Source: JAICKN01 sp036489565 (lineage in GTDB: Bacteria; Acidobacteriota; Terriglobia; Terriglobales; Acidobacteriaceae). From it: a DNA stretch of 64,000 nt. Under the pieces are notes generated by a model. That model had not been told where the DNA came from, made no database searches, and saw only the letters and a program-made list of their open reading frames with translations. The position numbers were made by a program, and so were the translations under genes. Positions 24,190-33,871 of the stretch are shown here, piece after piece. The stretch lies in the NCBI GenBank assembly GCA_036489565.1, contig DASXFN010000016.1, forward strand, positions 12,898 to 76,897, given 5' to 3'. Every line of letters starts with the position of its first letter. Positions within the stretch are counted from its first letter, which is position 1.

Positions 24190-26748
24190 TCATTGCGGAT
24201 TACTTCCGTTGTCCTTTGAGGGCTTGGATGAGGAATTAGACGACTTGTCATCTCTAAAGATATCCCCGATCTTGCCCAATATTCCCTTTTTCTTTTGCGG
24301 ATCGCTGCTCTGAGCGGCCGCCGGTTGCTGTGCGATACCCGCGGGAGGCAGGGGTTTTTGCGTGCCAAGGCCGAAAACCCTAGAAAAGAAACCCTTCACG
24401 CCCTGCTGATCGCACGTCTGGCCGGGCTCTGTCCCGGTAAGGAAGGCCACGGTGTAGTCGTCCGGGCAGGCCGGGGTGGCGAGAAGGTTGGTCGCTTTGT
24501 CGAGTTGCACATCCACGACGCCATTTGGCTGGGTAAATGGCTTCACGTCGGAATACTCAGGCAGGGCGATTGCCTTTTTCATGAATTCGGCCCAGATGGG
24601 CGCGGCCGTTTGCGAACCGCTCAAATGGAGGTCGCTATAGTCGTCAAACCCGACCCAAACTATGCACAATAGATTGCTGGTGTAGCCGGCAAACCAGCCA
24701 TCGTGAGAGCTGCCGGTCTTGCCGGCGGCTGGCGCGGTAAACCCGCCCGCGCGAACTCCAAAAGCAGTTCCGAAATTCAGCACGCCTTCCATCATGTTGG
24801 TCATTACGTAAGCGACCCGGGGATCGAGCACCGTTTTTCGCTCGGAATGGAAATCCAGCACGGAATCTCCGGTTGCGGTGCGCACGGAATTGACCAGGGT
24901 GGGTGTGATCTTGACTCCGCTGTTCGAAAAGACCGTATACGCGGAGGCCATTTCCAGTGGAGTGGCGTCATAGGAGCCCAGCGCCATTGCAGGTGTGGGT
25001 TTTACGGAGGTGATGCCCGCTGCTCGAGCCAGGTCAGCCACTTTCTCATAGCCGACATCTTCCGCGAGTTTGACGGTGGCATTGTTAAGCGAAAGCGCAA
25101 GCGCATAACGCGCAGTCACCTGGCCAAGATATTTCTCCTCGTAATTTCGCGGTTCATAAATCTGGTCGCCATAAGCGAAAGTGGTGGGCTCGTCCTCGAG
25201 CATGGTGGCGGGGGTAAAGACTGGATTGCTCCCATCAAGGCCAGTGTTGATGGCTGCGGCATAAACGAACGGCTTGAAAATGGAGCCTGTGGGGCGGCTC
25301 GCCACGGCATGGTCTAACTGGCTGAAGGCATAGTTCCTCCCGCCGACCAAGGCCAACACTTCGCCGGTGTGGGGATCCATTGCGACCAGCGCCACCTGTG
25401 CGTCTGGGCCGGACGAGACTGTGGTTTCATATTTGTTCCTGCCCACGCGCACGCGTTTCGTGCGGCGCTTTTTCACCAACTGGTCCACCAGCTTCATGCC
25501 GCTCTCTACGGCTTGCGCCGCGGCCTTTTGCAGGCTGGGATCGATCGTCGTGTAGATGCGGTATTGCTGATCGTTCATTTCATGTTCGTTCACCTTGCTG
25601 ACGACGGTATCCCGGACTAGATCGACAAAATAGGGCGCATCGCTGGCCTCCACGTTCGGAGGCGCAAGTTTCAATGGCGTGGCTTTTGCCTTTTCCGCTT
25701 GTTCCCTGGTGATGTCATGCGTTTCCAACATGGTTTCTATCACCAGGTTCCGGCGTTCCAGCGCGCGTTCGGGGTGCCTGTAGGGAGACAAATAGCTGGG
25801 GCGCTGAATAATTCCGGCAATCAGCGCGGCTTCCGGCAAAGTAATGTCTTTGAGATCTTTGTTGAAGTAGGAACGCGAGGCCTCGGCAAAACCATTGATG
25901 GTGAATGAGCCGCGCTGGCCCAAATTTACCCAGTTCGCGTACATCTCGAAGATCTGCTGTTTGGTGAACTTCTGTTCCAGTTCTTCCGCGATCAGCATCT
26001 CCGTGAGCTTACGTTTGATGGTTTTTTGAGGAGTAAGAAAGAAGCCGCGGGCCAGCTGCATGGTGAGAGTGGAGCCACCTTGTTCGCGCCGCTGGTGGAT
26101 GACATCGCCCCAGAACGCTTCCGCCATGCGCACGAAATTCACTCCGCTATGCTCGAAAAATCTCCGGTCCTCAATGGAAACTACGGATTCCACCATCACT
26201 TTGGGGATTTGGTTATACCTCACCACCTGGCGCTTGGAACGCCCCGCGTCAAACATCGAGGTGATCATCACGGGCTCGAGTTCATAAGCTTGCAGGTCCC
26301 CGGCCCTGCCGGTGATGCTGGCCACTTTTTCGTCAGTAAAGCGGATGGTTGCGGGTTCGGGGCTGTGATACGACTGGGGGCCGGGAGACACTACGATTCC
26401 ATCTTTGATAAGACGGTAGGTCCCCAGTTGCGATTGGCCATCAACCTCTGAATAACCCGCGCCGCGGAGTTCCGCTGCGATTTCCTTTGGGGAAGATTCT
26501 TCTCCCAGACGAACGGTGCGGGGAAGCGCATAAATTTTTGCTGAGTTGCTGAATATTGGATTCTGGAAGCGAGCCTGAATAATGTGGTCGTACTTCACAT
26601 AGAAGTAGGAAAAAAAAGCGACGCCTATCACCGCAAGAACCAGAAACACAGCGACGCCAATTTTTAGAATCGGATCGCGCGACCAGGCGCGCTTCCCAGT
26701 GCTTGGTGCGCCGTCCTGTTTCTTCGGGATTCTTAGTTTAATGGCCAC
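24190..26748 (-). CDS. Class A penicillin-binding protein, PBP1b-like
   Basis: An 852-residue bifunctional peptidoglycan synthase. It has a cytoplasmic basic N-terminus, TM at about 30-50, and a UB2H-like domain at about 65-150 as in PBP1b. The GT51 glycosyltransferase has catalytic E193 (VSIEDRRFFEHSG) and GGSTLTMQLARGFFL. In the transpeptidase, S489-x-x-K492 is in RPTGSIFKPF, SLN is at 553-555 and KTG at 677-679. The C-terminal tail of about 110 residues is Pro/Ser/Gln-rich and low in complexity. It polymerises and cross-links peptidoglycan at the outer face of the inner membrane. Confidence 0.95.
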   Translation of the reverse strand: MAIKLRIPKKQDGAPSTGKRAWSRDPILKIGVAVFLVLAVIGVAFFSYFYVKYDHIIQARFQNPIFSNSAKIYALPRTVRLGEESSPKEIAAELRGAGYSEVDGQSQLGTYRLIKDGIVVSPGPQSYHSPEPATIRFTDEKVASITGRAGDLQAYELEPVMITSMFDAGRSKRQVVRYNQIPKVMVESVVSIEDRRFFEHSGVNFVRMAEAFWGDVIHQRREQGGSTLTMQLARGFFLTPQKTIKRKLTEMLIAEELEQKFTKQQIFEMYANWVNLGQRGSFTINGFAEASRSYFNKDLKDITLPEAALIAGIIQRPSYLSPYRHPERALERRNLVIETMLETHDITREQAEKAKATPLKLAPPNVEASDAPYFVDLVRDTVVSKVNEHEMNDQQYRIYTTIDPSLQKAAAQAVESGMKLVDQLVKKRRTKRVRVGRNKYETTVSSGPDAQVALVAMDPHTGEVLALVGGRNYAFSQLDHAVASRPTGSIFKPFVYAAAINTGLDGSNPVFTPATMLEDEPTTFAYGDQIYEPRNYEEKYLGQVTARYALALSLNNATVKLAEDVGYEKVADLARAAGITSVKPTPAMALGSYDATPLEMASAYTVFSNSGVKITPTLVNSVRTATGDSVLDFHSERKTVLDPRVAYVMTNMMEGVLNFGTAFGVRAGGFTAPAAGKTGSSHDGWFAGYTSNLLCIVWVGFDDYSDLHLSGSQTAAPIWAEFMKKAIALPEYSDVKPFTQPNGVVDVQLDKATNLLATPACPDDYTVAFLTGTEPGQTCDQQGVKGFFSRVFGLGTQKPLPPAGIAQQPAAAQSSDPQKKKGILGKIGDIFRDDKSSNSSSKPSKDNGSNPQ

Positions 26749-26929
26749 AGTAGTGGTCGGCTCGCACGGTTCGCCTTGGCGATCTTATTTCCGTGAGGTA
26801 TCCGAAAGATGATTATAGATATTTTATCGGAGTTTTTGGTCTGCTCCCGTCGCCGCAGCGGTGGCAATGCAGATGCATTCTCTGATTAAGATGCGTGACA
26901 GGGTTGCCACGCTGGATGACCGTCGCAGA

Positions 26930-27286
26930 TCAGTAAAAACCCTTATTCGTGGAAGAGGGATTGAAGTGCAGGTCAAATGGATAGATCGGCGCGCTGATAT
27001 GAACATCGTATTTGACGTCAATCGAAACCGATCCCGTCCCCATGCCGCCGGAGCGCACTACTTTGACATTGGGCTCGGTGATCGGGATGTCGTATTGTTT
27101 TGCATCGGTGATAACCTGGGCCCGAATGTCGTCTTCAGACATTGGCTTGTAGGTACTGTCTAATGCTTCGCGGGTGATGGTGTCTTGAAATTCGTAGTTC
27201 GAATAGTAAGGAGGGACGACCTCAATGCCGAGATAAATGACCGCTACGATGACAGCGATTCCAAGAATAAGCTTTATCGTATCCAT
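26930..27286 (-). CDS. Small membrane-anchored protein of unknown function
   Basis: A 118-residue protein with one N-terminal membrane segment (IKLILGIAVIVAVIYLGIEV) followed by VPPYYSNYEFQDTITREA. A periplasmic domain follows with YDIPITEPNVKVVRSGG and VSIDVKYDVHISAPIYPFDL. The layout (TM anchor, YYxxYEFxD motif, then beta strands) resembles DUF4845-like anchored proteins seen in many soil bacteria. No function is known. Same strand as the PBP gene, 181 bases upstream of it. Confidence 0.7.
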   Translation of the reverse strand: MDTIKLILGIAVIVAVIYLGIEVVPPYYSNYEFQDTITREALDSTYKPMSEDDIRAQVITDAKQYDIPITEPNVKVVRSGGMGTGSVSIDVKYDVHISAPIYPFDLHFNPSSTNKGFY

Positions 27287-27466
27287 GCTGCTCCAACCGC
27301 CCCAAGAAACCTAAAACTCCAACAATCAGCTACAAATGATTCCCCGATTAACCCGGATAGTAGCATCGCGGATTTCTGGTGTCGAGACGCAGCATGCGGC
27401 TGAGATACCTTTGGTAACTTGAAACGCCAGTGGATCCGAAGAAGGGTTGCGAATTGCGATATCCAG

Positions 27467-28777
27467 CTAGGCAGGAGACGGTCGCTGATCCTCGGTGGCC
27501 GCGGACAAAGTGGTTGTCGCTGAGGGCTTTAGTAGGGGCCAGCCCTTTTTCAGGACGTAATCGAGCCACGCTCCGGCTACCTGCGACGTAAGCACGGCAG
27601 CTAATACAAGCGTGGTGTAGAACTTGGGGCTTATGATTCCAGCGTCGAATGCCACACTCGCCAGGACGATTCCGGGCCCGCCGCGAGCGTTTGTAGTGAT
27701 GGCAAGATTAATTAAATCCAATCCACGGAATCCCGCGAATCGGCCCGCCAGTGAGACTGAAAGGATTTTGATGACACAGCTGCCGATAATGAATGCGCCC
27801 AGCATCCACCAGGAGAGTCCTTGGACCAAGTCAAGTTTCATTCCCACTAATGCGAAGTAAACGGGAATGAAGAATGCGAATGACACTTTTCCAATCGCAT
27901 CCAGGGCCTCGGCGAAAATTCGGCGCTTCTTGTGGACCACCGCGAAACCCGCGAGAAAGGCTGCGAATACCAAACTGACGTCAAGCGCCCCCGCGACCGC
28001 GCAATATGCCAGAAGAACGGCGATTGCATAGCCCACCGGAGATTGTTGTGCGAACACGTTGAATCGGGACTTGTTGATGCGCTTCACCAGCCGGGGAACA
28101 ATGGTCAGCCCTAGCACGAAAAATCCGACGGTGACGGCCAGGTGATAAGACATTTCCCGGGGGTGCAGCACCGTTTTACCGGCCATCGCAGTTGCGACCG
28201 CCAGCGCGAGCCACAGCACAATATCTTCGAGCACGGCGACCCCTAAAACCAACCGCGCAAAACGAGTGTGGAGAATTTTAAGATCAGCGAAGATTTTCGA
28301 GACCACCGGAACGGATGTTACCGCCACGCCGACCGCTAGAATAATGGTGAGAGAGATTTTGTTGCCATTCGGCCCCGCAAGGACTGGACGGACAATCCAC
28401 GGTCCGAACACGAGACCCAAAAGAAAAGGTATACCCGTCCCTACAATTGTGAGCCAGCCAACCTCGCGGCGTTCATCGCGAGTAAACAGTTGTTGAGTTT
28501 CCGCGCCGGAAAGAAACATCAACAGCAGAAGGCCGAGCCAGTAAACAAAATTTAGAATATTGCCCTGATGTTTCGCGGCATCCGTCAGTGCGGAGGCAAA
28601 GTGCAGCCGGCCCAAAAGGCTAGGGCCAAGTACAATGCCCGCCAGAATTTCGCCGACGACCTTGGGCTGGCGTAGTTTTACGAAAAGATACCCCAGCAAC
28701 TGGGCCAGACCCACCAGCAGCAAGAGTATGAAAACTATTGACGTGAGATCGGCGTTGGACAAGTGATTCTCGCCCAT
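27467..28777 (-). CDS. Kef/CPA2-type cation:proton antiporter
   Basis: A 436-residue integral membrane protein with about 12 hydrophobic segments. Typical parts are LRQPKVVGEILAGIVLGPSL in the second helix, PFLLGLVFG, VAVTSVPVVSKIFADLKIL (discontinuous helix with Thr) and VLGVAVLEDIVLW, whose Glu-Asp replaces the ion-binding ND/DD pair. TTNARGGPGIVLASVAFDAG is a late helix. It exchanges Na+ or K+ for protons; which ion is not clear. There is no C-terminal RCK/TrkA domain, unlike KefB/C. Confidence 0.9.
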   Translation of the reverse strand: MGENHLSNADLTSIVFILLLLVGLAQLLGYLFVKLRQPKVVGEILAGIVLGPSLLGRLHFASALTDAAKHQGNILNFVYWLGLLLLMFLSGAETQQLFTRDERREVGWLTIVGTGIPFLLGLVFGPWIVRPVLAGPNGNKISLTIILAVGVAVTSVPVVSKIFADLKILHTRFARLVLGVAVLEDIVLWLALAVATAMAGKTVLHPREMSYHLAVTVGFFVLGLTIVPRLVKRINKSRFNVFAQQSPVGYAIAVLLAYCAVAGALDVSLVFAAFLAGFAVVHKKRRIFAEALDAIGKVSFAFFIPVYFALVGMKLDLVQGLSWWMLGAFIIGSCVIKILSVSLAGRFAGFRGLDLINLAITTNARGGPGIVLASVAFDAGIISPKFYTTLVLAAVLTSQVAGAWLDYVLKKGWPLLKPSATTTLSAATEDQRPSPA

Positions 28778-28841
28778 CTAAGATGCTTTTTTAATTTTAA
28801 GGTTGGCTAGACCGGCAGGGCGCCGGGCATGCTTCGACCGC

Positions 28842-29831
28842 CTACATTAAATCAATGCCCCACAAATCGTGTAAGTGGATAATTCCGTGCAGGGTCCCAG
28901 CGTCATCCACCACAGCCAATGAAGTTATCTTCTTCTCCTCCATTATGGCCAGTGCGGTCACCGCGAATTCGGTTGGGAGGATGGTCCTGGGCTCGCGCGT
29001 CATGCATTGCCCAGCATTCAAATCCAATGCATCTTTGCCGCTTTTTTCCAGCAGACGGCGCAAGTCTCCGTCGCTGATGATTCCCACGAGCTTTTCGCCA
29101 TCTACCACCGCCGCCATGCCGAGTTTCTTGCGCGACATCTCATAAATTACTTCGGGCATCCTGGTTTCTGTAAGCACTTTAGGAACCGCGTCGCCGGAAT
29201 GCATGAGCGCTTCTACTCTGGCGAGACGCTTACCCAATTTTCCGCCGGGATGCAGGTTGGCGAAGTCTTCTTCCTTGAAGCCGCGCTTTTCCGAGATTGC
29301 CACAGCCAGAGCGTCGCCCAAGGCCAGCATCGTGGTCGTCGAGGCCGTGGGTGCAAGCCCGAGCGAGCAGGCTTCTTTTGCAACCGAGCAATCCAGGGTG
29401 ATCTCCGCGGATGATGCCAACGTGGATGTCTTCTTGCGGTTGGGCGAGTGCAATTCGTCGCAGGTCAGGGCGATCAATGGCACGCGCAATCGCTTGATCG
29501 TTGCCAGTAGATTCAAAATCTCCTCGGTCTCCCCACTCGAAGAGAATGCCAAGACCAAGTCTCCTCGCACGATCATTCCCAGATCGCCATGCACAGCTTC
29601 CACGGGGTGCATGAACAACGCGGGAGTGCCCGTGGAGTTGAGCGTGGCTGCGACCTTACGCGCGATGATGCCGCTCTTTCCCATGCCCGTCACCACGACC
29701 CGGCCCGAGCAGGAAAAGATCAAATCAACTGCCCGCTGAAAGTCCCCTGCCATGGGGCCCTCCAGGCGATCAGCGAGCTTCCGCAGCGCTTCGGCTTCAA
29801 TCCGGACGACATTTACGCCACTGTGGTTCAT
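28842..29831 (-). CDS. kdsD: KdsD/KpsF arabinose-5-phosphate isomerase
   Basis: A 329-residue enzyme turning ribulose-5-phosphate into arabinose-5-phosphate, the first step toward Kdo. The SIS domain (about 30-170) has VVVTGMGKSGIIARKVAATL, FMHPVEAVHGDLGM and VLAFSSSGETEEILNLL. Two CBS domains follow (about 205-329), with VDGEKLVGIISDGDLRRLLE and AGTLHGIIHLHDLWGIDLM. The catalytic His in HPVEAVHGD and the Ser-rich phosphate loop are present. It belongs with KdsC at 22377 in the same pathway although unlinked. Confidence 0.94.
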   Translation of the reverse strand: MNHSGVNVVRIEAEALRKLADRLEGPMAGDFQRAVDLIFSCSGRVVVTGMGKSGIIARKVAATLNSTGTPALFMHPVEAVHGDLGMIVRGDLVLAFSSSGETEEILNLLATIKRLRVPLIALTCDELHSPNRKKTSTLASSAEITLDCSVAKEACSLGLAPTASTTTMLALGDALAVAISEKRGFKEEDFANLHPGGKLGKRLARVEALMHSGDAVPKVLTETRMPEVIYEMSRKKLGMAAVVDGEKLVGIISDGDLRRLLEKSGKDALDLNAGQCMTREPRTILPTEFAVTALAIMEEKKITSLAVVDDAGTLHGIIHLHDLWGIDLM

Positions 29832-29886
29832 GAAGGAAGGATACTAGCAAAAATCGGCGAAATGCATGTCTTAAGAGCAATCGCGA

Positions 29887-31038
29887 TCAGAAATGATCGT
29901 ACCCTCGGGCCGCTCTTCCGCTGATTCTCCCTAACCCTTTAGCCTGGATAATTCGGTCCCACGGTCCTGCCTGCCAGTTGTCTTTTTTCTTTTCCGTATG
30001 CTGCCAAGGCGGCAGAGCGATAAAAAGCCGGTTGGCAATGGCCAACGCATAAGGTTCATATTGAGTGCGCAGGTACGCGAGCTTCTGTTCAAACTTTGCA
30101 TCGTTTCTGACTCGAACTCCGCTCTCGGCTAATTTCTCCCGAAGAATGTTTAGTTCTTCGGGAGAAAGGCGGTCAACTTCCGTGGGTTGATATCGAACGT
30201 TGAGTATCTGTGTAAGATCCACAACCGCGTGTCGGGCCATGGCAAAAGTTAGTTTTGCCTGCTCAGGGCGAATATCGTCAATGCCGGCGATCACCAACGC
30301 GCTGCTGTCCAGAATCACTGTCAATGCGCCCAGCCACGATTGATTACTGTGTTGCGAACGAAAGTAGCTGAGCATGGGATAAGAAATGTGGCTTTCAAGG
30401 ACCTCAGCGGCCCAGTGCTCCCAATCACGCAGAATTACGTCGAGCCCGGCATCCTGCGGATATTTTCCGACTCTTAGGAGAAGTTCGGCAGCCGTCGGCG
30501 GGGAACCTGCCCGGGCATCCAGCAGCGAAATTTGAATTTCGCGTTTGGAAAATGCGGAATAAATGGTCGGCAGATATCCGATTACGACGCCGAGGAAGGC
30601 GAACCCCATTCCCCCTTCGAGGACTGCTAGGAATCGTTCAATGCCACTGGTTGGCAACACATCACCAAAGCCGATGGTGAAAAATGTTGATCCACTGAGG
30701 TAAAGGACGGTCCAGAAATGAACGCCCTCTTTCCCCAGCTGCACATGCTCTCCGCAGCCCCAGTGAAGCAGCGCAAAACCAAAGATCAGGCCAAAGGCCC
30801 AGACCATGAGCAGGAAGAGCAGAGAGAGAGGGCCGAAATAGCCAAGAAAGGTTTCACGCCGGCCCTTACTGTTGATTCGCTTTGCCAGCTTCCACCACGG
30901 TCTCCATGTCGAGCGATAAAACCAGGAAGTAATCCGAAAGCCGCGCTGGACTCGGCGGGGCAATATAGTGGTTTCGAAGGCGTCGAGCAATATTGCGACC
31001 AGTACGAACACCCCGGCTATGATGGAAAAAATCGGCAT
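29887..31038 (-). CDS. Two-TM potassium channel-like protein
   Basis: A 383-residue membrane protein. Its N-terminal TM is FSIIAGVFVLVAILLDAFET; further TMs are around 66-90, and a pore region has STFFTIGFGDVLPTSG, where TIGFGD is the K+ selectivity filter. After the last TM comes a cytoplasmic domain of about 220 residues without an RCK signature (LDARAGSPPTAAELLLRVG, HWAAEVLESHISYPMLSYFR). K+ conduction is supported by the filter; gating is unknown. It stands in the minus-strand series between kdsD and hutH. Confidence 0.85.
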   Translation of the reverse strand: MPIFSIIAGVFVLVAILLDAFETTILPRRVQRGFRITSWFYRSTWRPWWKLAKRINSKGRRETFLGYFGPLSLLFLLMVWAFGLIFGFALLHWGCGEHVQLGKEGVHFWTVLYLSGSTFFTIGFGDVLPTSGIERFLAVLEGGMGFAFLGVVIGYLPTIYSAFSKREIQISLLDARAGSPPTAAELLLRVGKYPQDAGLDVILRDWEHWAAEVLESHISYPMLSYFRSQHSNQSWLGALTVILDSSALVIAGIDDIRPEQAKLTFAMARHAVVDLTQILNVRYQPTEVDRLSPEELNILREKLAESGVRVRNDAKFEQKLAYLRTQYEPYALAIANRLFIALPPWQHTEKKKDNWQAGPWDRIIQAKGLGRISGRAARGYDHF

Positions 31039-31109
31039 GTGGAAGATTTGTGCGGCTGCGGCGAATAGTAACAGATTTGGCCGCTGAAATTTACGCTGGT
31101 GCGGTTCCG

Positions 31110-32630
31110 CTAACGCAACGCTTCAGAAAGCTTGCCTGCGGCGAGAATTGCGGCAATGCGTGAAAAATCGTCTGAAATTACGCGGTCCTTTTCCATTCGC
31201 GGAGAAACGCTCCTGATTTCCTTGTAGGCTAACTGGCCGCGTCGCGAAGTTTTCATGGGCGCAAGAAAGTCGAGGGCCTGCGCCGCCGCCATCGCTTCAA
31301 TGGAAAGAACACTTCGAGTATTTGCGACAATCCTGCGGAGCTTTAGCGCCCCGGTCATTCCCATGGAAACGTAATCTTCTTTATTGCCTGAGGTGGTGAT
31401 GGAATCCACCGACGCCGGATGCGCGAGGACTTTGTTTTCACTGGCGAGGGCAGCCGCGGTTACCTGGGCCATCATGAACCCGGAGTTCAGTCCGGCGTCT
31501 CCCGCGAGAAATGGCGGCAGGCCTTCATTCAGTGAAGGATTTACCAGGCGCTCGATGCGGCGCTCGGAAATCCCCGCCAGTGCGCTCAATGCAATCCCCA
31601 AAAAATCGAGGGCGAATGCGATGGGCTCGCCGTGAAAATTCCCGCCGGAAAGAATGTCGCTTTCTTCTGCGTCTCTGATAAAAACCAAGGGATTGTCCAC
31701 CGCGGAATCCGCTTCTGTCTCAAACACGCTACGGCAATGAGCAAGCGTGTCGCGCACCGCGCCGTGGACCTGGGGAATGCAGCGCAGCGAATAGGCGTCC
31801 TGCACGCGTTTGCAGTCGGTGTGGGATTTGCGAATCTCGCTGCCTTCCAGCATTTTGCGCAGGTTGGCAGCAGTCTTGAGTTGTCCGGCGTGGGGACGGG
31901 CCCGGTGAATCCGTTCGTCGAAGGCCACGTCGGTGCCGCGGAGCGCATCCAGAGTAAGCGCGGAGATCACATCGGCGGAGTCCACAAAAATTTCCGCTTC
32001 CAATAGAGCAAGTGTCCCAACGGCCAGCATTGCCTGCGTGCCGTTCATCAATGAAATGGCCTCTTTCGCCTCCAGGCGCAAAGGAGAAATTTGAGCTTTT
32101 TTCAAGGCGTCCGCGCCGGAAATAAAAGGGCCATTTTCGCTGATGCATTGGCCCTCACCCACCAGCACGAGCGCAAGATGGGCCAGGGGAGCAAGATCGC
32201 CGCTTGCGCCGACACTGCCTTGCGAGGGGATCACAGGGGTTACTCCGCGATTCAACATCTCGCAAAGCGTATCAATAATTACGTCACGAACGCCGGAGTA
32301 GCCTTTCGCCAGTGAGTTCGCCCGCAACAGCATCATGGCCCGCGTTTCCGCGACGGTAAGCGGTTCGCCTACGCCAACTGAGTGGGAGCGGATCAGGTTG
32401 AGTTGCAGTTCCAGAATTTGTTCCGGGGCAATGCGCACGTCGCTCAATTTGCCCACGCCGGTGGTGATGGCGTAAGAAGTCTGATTGCTTGCGACGAGAT
32501 TCTCGACGGCGTGACGCGCTCGCTGGACTTTCTCGCGGGCGTCGGGATCTAGCAAAACGGGGCGATGATCGACGACGCTGCGGACATCTTCAAGCGTCAG
32601 ATCATTTCCGTTGATGTGAAGCGCTTTCAC
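31110..32630 (-). CDS. hutH: Histidine ammonia-lyase (HutH)
   Basis: A 506-residue aromatic amino-acid lyase that removes ammonia from L-histidine to give urocanate. The MIO cofactor triad A142-S143-G144 is in PSQGSVGASGDLAPLAHLAL. Also present are SYAITTGVGKLSD (catalytic Tyr53), NLIRSHSVGVGEPL (His83, the residue that favours histidine) and VQDAYSLRCIPQVHGAVRD. The start is GTG 32630, overlapping the thioesterase stop (GTGA). hutU, hutI and hutG are not nearby, so the downstream steps must be encoded elsewhere, or the enzyme is used another way. Confidence 0.93.
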   Translation of the reverse strand: MKALHINGNDLTLEDVRSVVDHRPVLLDPDAREKVQRARHAVENLVASNQTSYAITTGVGKLSDVRIAPEQILELQLNLIRSHSVGVGEPLTVAETRAMMLLRANSLAKGYSGVRDVIIDTLCEMLNRGVTPVIPSQGSVGASGDLAPLAHLALVLVGEGQCISENGPFISGADALKKAQISPLRLEAKEAISLMNGTQAMLAVGTLALLEAEIFVDSADVISALTLDALRGTDVAFDERIHRARPHAGQLKTAANLRKMLEGSEIRKSHTDCKRVQDAYSLRCIPQVHGAVRDTLAHCRSVFETEADSAVDNPLVFIRDAEESDILSGGNFHGEPIAFALDFLGIALSALAGISERRIERLVNPSLNEGLPPFLAGDAGLNSGFMMAQVTAAALASENKVLAHPASVDSITTSGNKEDYVSMGMTGALKLRRIVANTRSVLSIEAMAAAQALDFLAPMKTSRRGQLAYKEIRSVSPRMEKDRVISDDFSRIAAILAAGKLSEALR

Positions 32631-33073
32631 GGAACCTGCTCCGTCTTGCTGACCGCGTTCCGGAATATTTGCAGATATTTTTGCGGGATGACGGAGACTT
32701 TCATCGCCGCGTTGGTAGCAACGTGAGTAGTTTCTCCCTCGGCGAGCAACTCGCTGTCGGATGCTCGAAGCAATTTATAACCGAAGTACAAAACCGATTC
32801 ACGAACGTTTTTCAAATGCGTGCGCACAATCAGCTCATCGTCGTAGCGCGCAGGGGCCTTATAGCGGCAGCGGGCATCGGCCACTGCGATGAAGCATCCG
32901 TCATCTTTTTCCATGTCGCGATAGGAGAAGCCGAGTTGCCGCAGCAGCTCCACGCGGCCAATTTCAAACCAGATGAAATAGTTGGCATGGTAAACGACTC
33001 CCATCTGGTCGGTTTCCGCGTAGCGCACTCGTAAGCGCGTGTCTGAAAATGCTTCGTTCAATTGCCACTCCAC
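32627..33073 (-). CDS. YbgC/4HBT-type acyl-CoA thioesterase
   Basis: A 148-residue hot-dog-fold protein. The active-site motif is RYAETDQMGVVYHANYFIWF with D22, followed by EIGRVELLRQLGFSYRDME. This places it with YbgC and 4-hydroxybenzoyl-CoA thioesterases. It hydrolyses an acyl-CoA thioester; the substrate is unknown. It overlaps the enoyl-CoA hydratase gene by 16 bases and hutH by four, so it is part of the acyl-CoA operon. Confidence 0.9.
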   Translation of the reverse strand: MEWQLNEAFSDTRLRVRYAETDQMGVVYHANYFIWFEIGRVELLRQLGFSYRDMEKDDGCFIAVADARCRYKAPARYDDELIVRTHLKNVRESVLYFGYKLLRASDSELLAEGETTHVATNAAMKVSVIPQKYLQIFRNAVSKTEQVP

Positions 33074-33840
33074 TTGGGTTTGCGTTTTTCCAGAAATGAC
33101 GAGATGCCTTCGTGAAAATCGGCAGTCGCGCGAATGGTAGCGTTTTCCTGCACGGAGAGCCGAAGCTGATCGTCAAGTTCGCTGCGGGTAAGGTCGCGCA
33201 GGAGCCGTTTGGTGGCGAGGAGAGATGCGGGACTGTTTGCGGCCAATTGTTCGGCCAACTCGGTCGTTCGCGCGAGTAGTGTGGATGCCGGCACAACTTC
33301 GTTGATTAGACCGATCCGCAATGCCTCGCCCGCGTCAATAAGTTTTCCCGTTAGCAGAAGCTCGCGCGCGTGTTTTTCGCCCACTTGACGCAATAAGAAG
33401 GTGGAAACGATGGCGGGGATAAATCCGATCCGCACTTCCGTATAGCCGAATTTTGCTTCGGGCACGGCCAGCGTGAAGTCGCACAAGGTCGCCAGTCCAG
33501 CGCCGCCTGCGATCGCCGCGCCATTGACCGCGGCGATGGTCGGCTTGGGAAATTCGTAAATCGCGCGGAAGAGTTGCGCCACGGTCTCTGAATCTTTCAG
33601 ATTTTGTTCTGGCGAGCGTCCGAGCAAACCTTTGAGATCATCCAAATCCATTCCCGAGCAGAAGGCTGGTCCTGCGCCTGTAAGCACCAACACGAGGGAA
33701 TCGGACGCTGCGACCTCGTCTAAAGCAGCCAACAACTCCGTGATCAATTCATAACTGATGGCGTTGCGCTTCTCCGGACGATTCAGGGTAATTGTCGCGA
33801 TTGAGGGTTGCAGCGCGAGTTGGATGGCGCGATAGGTCAT
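33058..33840 (-). CDS. Enoyl-CoA hydratase/isomerase family protein
   Basis: A 260-residue crotonase-fold enzyme. The oxyanion-hole segments are AFCSGMDLDDL and AAVNGAAIAGGAGLATLCDF. FGYTEVRIGFIPA carries the Glu that in hydratases acts with a second Glu in the earlier loop, here replaced by a small residue (AGGAGLA), so the precise reaction is uncertain. In this neighbourhood a methylglutaconyl-CoA hydratase of leucine breakdown is plausible. The start is ATG 33840 (MTYRAIQLAL), where the family begins; an upstream ATG at 33921 would overlap the preceding gene. Confidence 0.88.
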   Translation of the reverse strand: MTYRAIQLALQPSIATITLNRPEKRNAISYELITELLAALDEVAASDSLVLVLTGAGPAFCSGMDLDDLKGLLGRSPEQNLKDSETVAQLFRAIYEFPKPTIAAVNGAAIAGGAGLATLCDFTLAVPEAKFGYTEVRIGFIPAIVSTFLLRQVGEKHARELLLTGKLIDAGEALRIGLINEVVPASTLLARTTELAEQLAANSPASLLATKRLLRDLTRSELDDQLRLSVQENATIRATADFHEGISSFLEKRKPKWSGN

Positions 33841-33871
33841 GATTAAAAATAAACCATCAGTTCGCAGAGCA